Shown here piece after piece: positions 61,801 to 64,000 of a DNA stretch of 64,000 nucleotides. The first letter of the stretch is position 1. The number at the start of each line of letters is the position of its first letter. This DNA comes from Rhynchopus sp. YZ270_cl-10 (taxonomy: Eukaryota > Euglenozoa > Diplonemea > Diplonemida > Diplonemidae). The stretch covers positions 1-64,000 of the forward strand of contig OZ037859.1 of the NCBI GenBank assembly GCA_964035575.1, written 5' to 3'. A program made the translations under genes and the position numbers. Below the pieces are notes generated by a model. It did not search any database, was not told the origin of the DNA, and was given only the letters and a program-made list of their open reading frames with translations.

Positions 61801-63426
61801 TGTGAACGTCTTCTGCTCGTCGCCCGCCTGCTTTCTCTTGTTGTCCTCCTGCGAGCGTCTCGTGCGCTCCTCTTCCTCTTGCGAGCGTGCGAGGCGGTCT
61901 TCTTCCTCCTGCATGCGCAGGTCTTCCTCCTCACGTCGTTCACGATTGCGCTGCTCACGCTCCTCAAGAAGCTGCCTGTTGAGCGCCTCCAGTGCGTCGT
62001 GTGCCTTGCCGAGTTCGTCCTTCATCTGCTCTGTCTGCACACGGTCTCCCGAGTCTGTGACGGGTTCCAGGCCTCCAGGTGCGGCGAGGGGCGGCTGCGT
62101 GAGACGCGTCGGGTCCTGGCTGCCCAGCACCGCCTGTGTGTAGGCAGCAGGGCCGCGCTCAATCTCAAGCAGGCGGTCCTGCTCGTCCTCCAGCTCCTCA
62201 TCCGCAAGGAGCCTGTCGCGGCAGTGGTGGCACAGTCTGCTCTTGATCATGTACAGGTCCTCACGCACGGTCTGCAGCTCCATGTGCACCATTGCAATGA
62301 AGTTCGCCTGCTCAATCAGGTTCTTGTTGTTCACATTGTCCTTCTCCTGGATCTGCGATTCGCTGACCTTGTTCTGCTCGAGCATGCGTGCAATGGAGGC
62401 TTCGAGACCTGCGTTCTGGCGCTCCACCAAATCCACGATAGACAGGCACTGCTGGATCTCCTCTTTTTTGATATTCATCTCGCGCTTTGCGGAGTTGCCG
62501 AACTCTGTCATCTCCTTGCGTGTTGCGAGGAGTTGGTCGGTCTTGGTCTTGAGCTCTTCGTTGAGGGCACGGTTCTGAAGGGAGAGTGTGTTCATCTCAT
62601 GCTCGCTGAGGCGGTGCAGGCGTGAGAGCTCGTCGTCGCCCGCCTGCACCTTTCGCTGGAGGGCGAGGATACGTGCGGACATGTCGCGTTTGAACTCCCA
62701 TAGCTGCTCGTCGTGTGCCTGCACCTCACGCACCTTCTGCTCGATCTCTGCCTCCATTGCACGAATTGCCTCTTCCTGCTTCTGCCTCGTTGCGTCCAAG
62801 TGGTTGCGCAGCTCCGACAGCGACGCCGCCTGGATACTGAGGTTGTTGCCCGCACTCTCAAGCACCGCAATCTCGTTGTTGATCTGGACCTGGCTGTTTG
62901 AGTAGTCGCGCAGCTCGTCGTCAAGCTGGCCAAGCTGCTTTTCTTGGCTGTCGAGCTTCTTCGCAAGGCCCTCTTGGAAGGCTGTGCCTTCCTTCTCCTT
63001 TAGGGCGAGCTTTGTGTTCTCGATCGATTGGATGGAGATCTCACGCTTCAGTCCGTTGAGCTCTGCGAGGAGCTGGTGCTTGTCTGCACGGAGCACTTCG
63101 ACGACCTCCTGCACGGTTTCGTTGATCGTCTCAAGGTCGTTGTAAGAGTCGTTCAGCTGAAGGTGCTCCTTGCGCAGGTCCTCGAAGGACTGCACGGCTT
63201 GTGCGTACTGGTACTGCGGGTCATGATGCAGCGAGTCAGTCAGCCTGCGCGACGTGTCCAGTGTACGCTGGGCACCCTGCACCTTCTGGTGACACAGCTC
63301 CAGAATACGCTGTGGGTCGTGCTTGACTGCATCGAACTCATCTTTGTTAAGCCACGTAGGACAGACCGGATCACGCACATAACGTGACGCAGGCCATGTG
63401 GCTGGCTGAACACCAGGAAGCGGCAT
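58814..63426 (-). CDS. Coiled-coil / FERM / leucine-rich-repeat protein
   Basis: Seven exons (63426-61624, 61554-61453, 61386-60499, 60454-60228, 60177-59747, 59687-59569, 59509-58814) give 1,421 aa from MPLPGVQPATWPASRYV. Residues 60-560 are long coiled coil, ending in an Arg/Glu-rich helix. A FERM-like region spans about 565-930: F1 ubiquitin-like (KTFTIRFMNGTKKKIDAF), F2 (helical, RFFQQVQKNVVSEYYL, LAGCELQNVFGD) and F3 PH-like (WGMTFFDIRDKDNRPFVAGI, DGLHILSADKRVFIQSLRFM). FERM domains link membranes or motors to cytoskeleton. After it come LRRs of the ribonuclease-inhibitor type (LQSLSLCECQIGDKGVRAIL, LHTLLLNRNHIT, LETLDISRNGLGRRGMAFLM). Introns of 44-98 bp start GTATG or GTAYA and end CAG; phases agree throughout. 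CC-FERM-LRR is not an architecture I can match to a named family. Confidence 0.88.
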
Positions 63427-63640
63427 TCTACCACTCTGTGGTGTGTGGATGGAGGGTGGGGGGTGGAGGGTGGAGGAGGGGAGTGGGTTGTATTTGACAC
63501 AAGCGTGTGATGTTTCTTGATATGACAATAGTGTGATGGACCGTCCACCACTGACAGGTAAACCCCAAACCCAGACACCCCATCCCAACCCCCGTCCCGA
63601 AATTTTGTGTTTGGCAACTTTGCACCAAATAAAACCCTCC

Positions 63641-63999
63641 CTAGTCTTCTTCTTGCATGTCCTCTGCAGAGGAGGCGTCGTCCATGTCGTGGCGGAAGCG
63701 GGGTGGGTTTGTGAAGGTCTTCGCGCTCCGGTCCCAAGGGTGGGAGAAGACATAGATGCGGGCACCGATCTTCTTGATGATGGAGTTGTCTCCACGCAGT
63801 CCTTGCACGCCTGCTGTCTTGCAGTGCGCGTATCCGGGGAACATGTCGGCCGAGAAGGGGAACGCAGTCTTGAGCACGAGACCCGCATCCCTGGCCATAT
63901 GCTGCAGACGCCACGACTCGTATGGCTCGCCTCGTTTGAGTGTAACATGTATTTCGCCCTCTGCATTGATGAGCTCCTTTGCGGAGGTGAAGAACTCAA
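63641..63999 (-). CDS. DUF2431 / Bmt5-like rRNA uridine methyltransferase, C-terminal part
   Basis: Partial: the frame enters from the right edge of the window and ends at a TAG at 63,641. It reads VEFFTSAKELINAEGEIHVT, LKRGEPYESW, LVLKTAFPFSADMFPGYAHC, KTAG, then a short acidic tail (SSAEDMQEED). The GEIHVTLKxGxPYxxW and FPGY/YPGYxHxxTxG pattern is typical of the Rossmann-like DUF2431 domain of Bmt5, which methylates a uridine (m3U) in large-subunit rRNA, and of FDXACB1-type proteins. The SAM-binding N-terminus lies outside the window. It ends about 215 bp before the FERM gene start, on the same strand. Confidence 0.78.
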   Translation of the reverse strand, partial: EFFTSAKELINAEGEIHVTLKRGEPYESWRLQHMARDAGLVLKTAFPFSADMFPGYAHCKTAGVQGLRGDNSIIKKIGARIYVFSHPWDRSAKTFTNPPRFRHDMDDASSAEDMQEED

Positions 64000-64000
64000 C

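Noticed and set aside
61597-62625. 342-codon plus-strand ORF opposite the FERM gene coiled coil
   Set aside because: Leu-rich antisense translation of a Glu/Lys/Gln coiled coil; a common artefact.

Overview
The window is nuclear DNA of a eukaryote, most likely a flagellated protist. Host genes carry several very short introns that almost always start GTATG and end in CAG. The genes include an AMPK/SNF1 alpha subunit, a MAK/ICK/MOK-type kinase of the group that sets flagellar length, and a BIVM-like protein, a family known from animals and Giardia. A fornicate metamonad or similar free-living flagellate would fit, but the sequence does not prove it.

The first half (1-33,500) is repeat- and transposon-rich, with a subtelomeric look. 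It opens with about 7.2 kb of an 8-bp telomere-like repeat (GGGTTTGC). A 2.5-kb related array follows (GGGTCTGC plus a 24-bp variant block, all kept in 8-bp register). An apparently intact APE-type LINE with RNase H starts directly at the array edge (9,795-16,148). Next come palindromes, a 244-bp segment duplicated at a 379-bp period, and about 1.8 kb of degenerate repeats. A second short GGGTTTGC array (19,704-19,962) abuts an OTU-protease/zinc-finger/coiled-coil gene. That gene is split by a 1.1-kb poly(A)-tailed retroelement with a 7-bp target duplication; a second copy lies inverted downstream. From 32,313 down to 25,324 on the minus strand is a very large ORF of a different, RLE-type LINE. 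It has one OTU-like protease domain before the reverse transcriptase and another after the endonuclease.

The second half (33,500-64,000) is ordinary gene-bearing DNA, with every recognised gene on the minus strand. In order they are: a four-TM protein, the AMPK alpha-like kinase, a BIVM-like protein, a 117-aa conserved small protein, a WD40/coiled-coil protein, a low-molecular-weight phosphatase with a YwlE-like (arginine phosphatase) P-loop, the RCK kinase, a 156-aa two-exon protein, a tryptophan-rich repeat protein, a small membrane protein, a 462-aa unknown, a FERM/LRR/coiled-coil protein with seven exons, and the C-terminal part of a Bmt5/DUF2431-like rRNA methyltransferase running off the right edge. 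Three similar stem-loops, with pairing maintained despite base changes, lie between genes at 48.6, 50.9 and 51.6 kb.

The most unusual points are the double-OTU RLE LINE; the free OTU gene related to its second OTU module; and the two array/element junctions, which fall at the same phase of the 8-bp repeat and both begin with a perfect inverted repeat.
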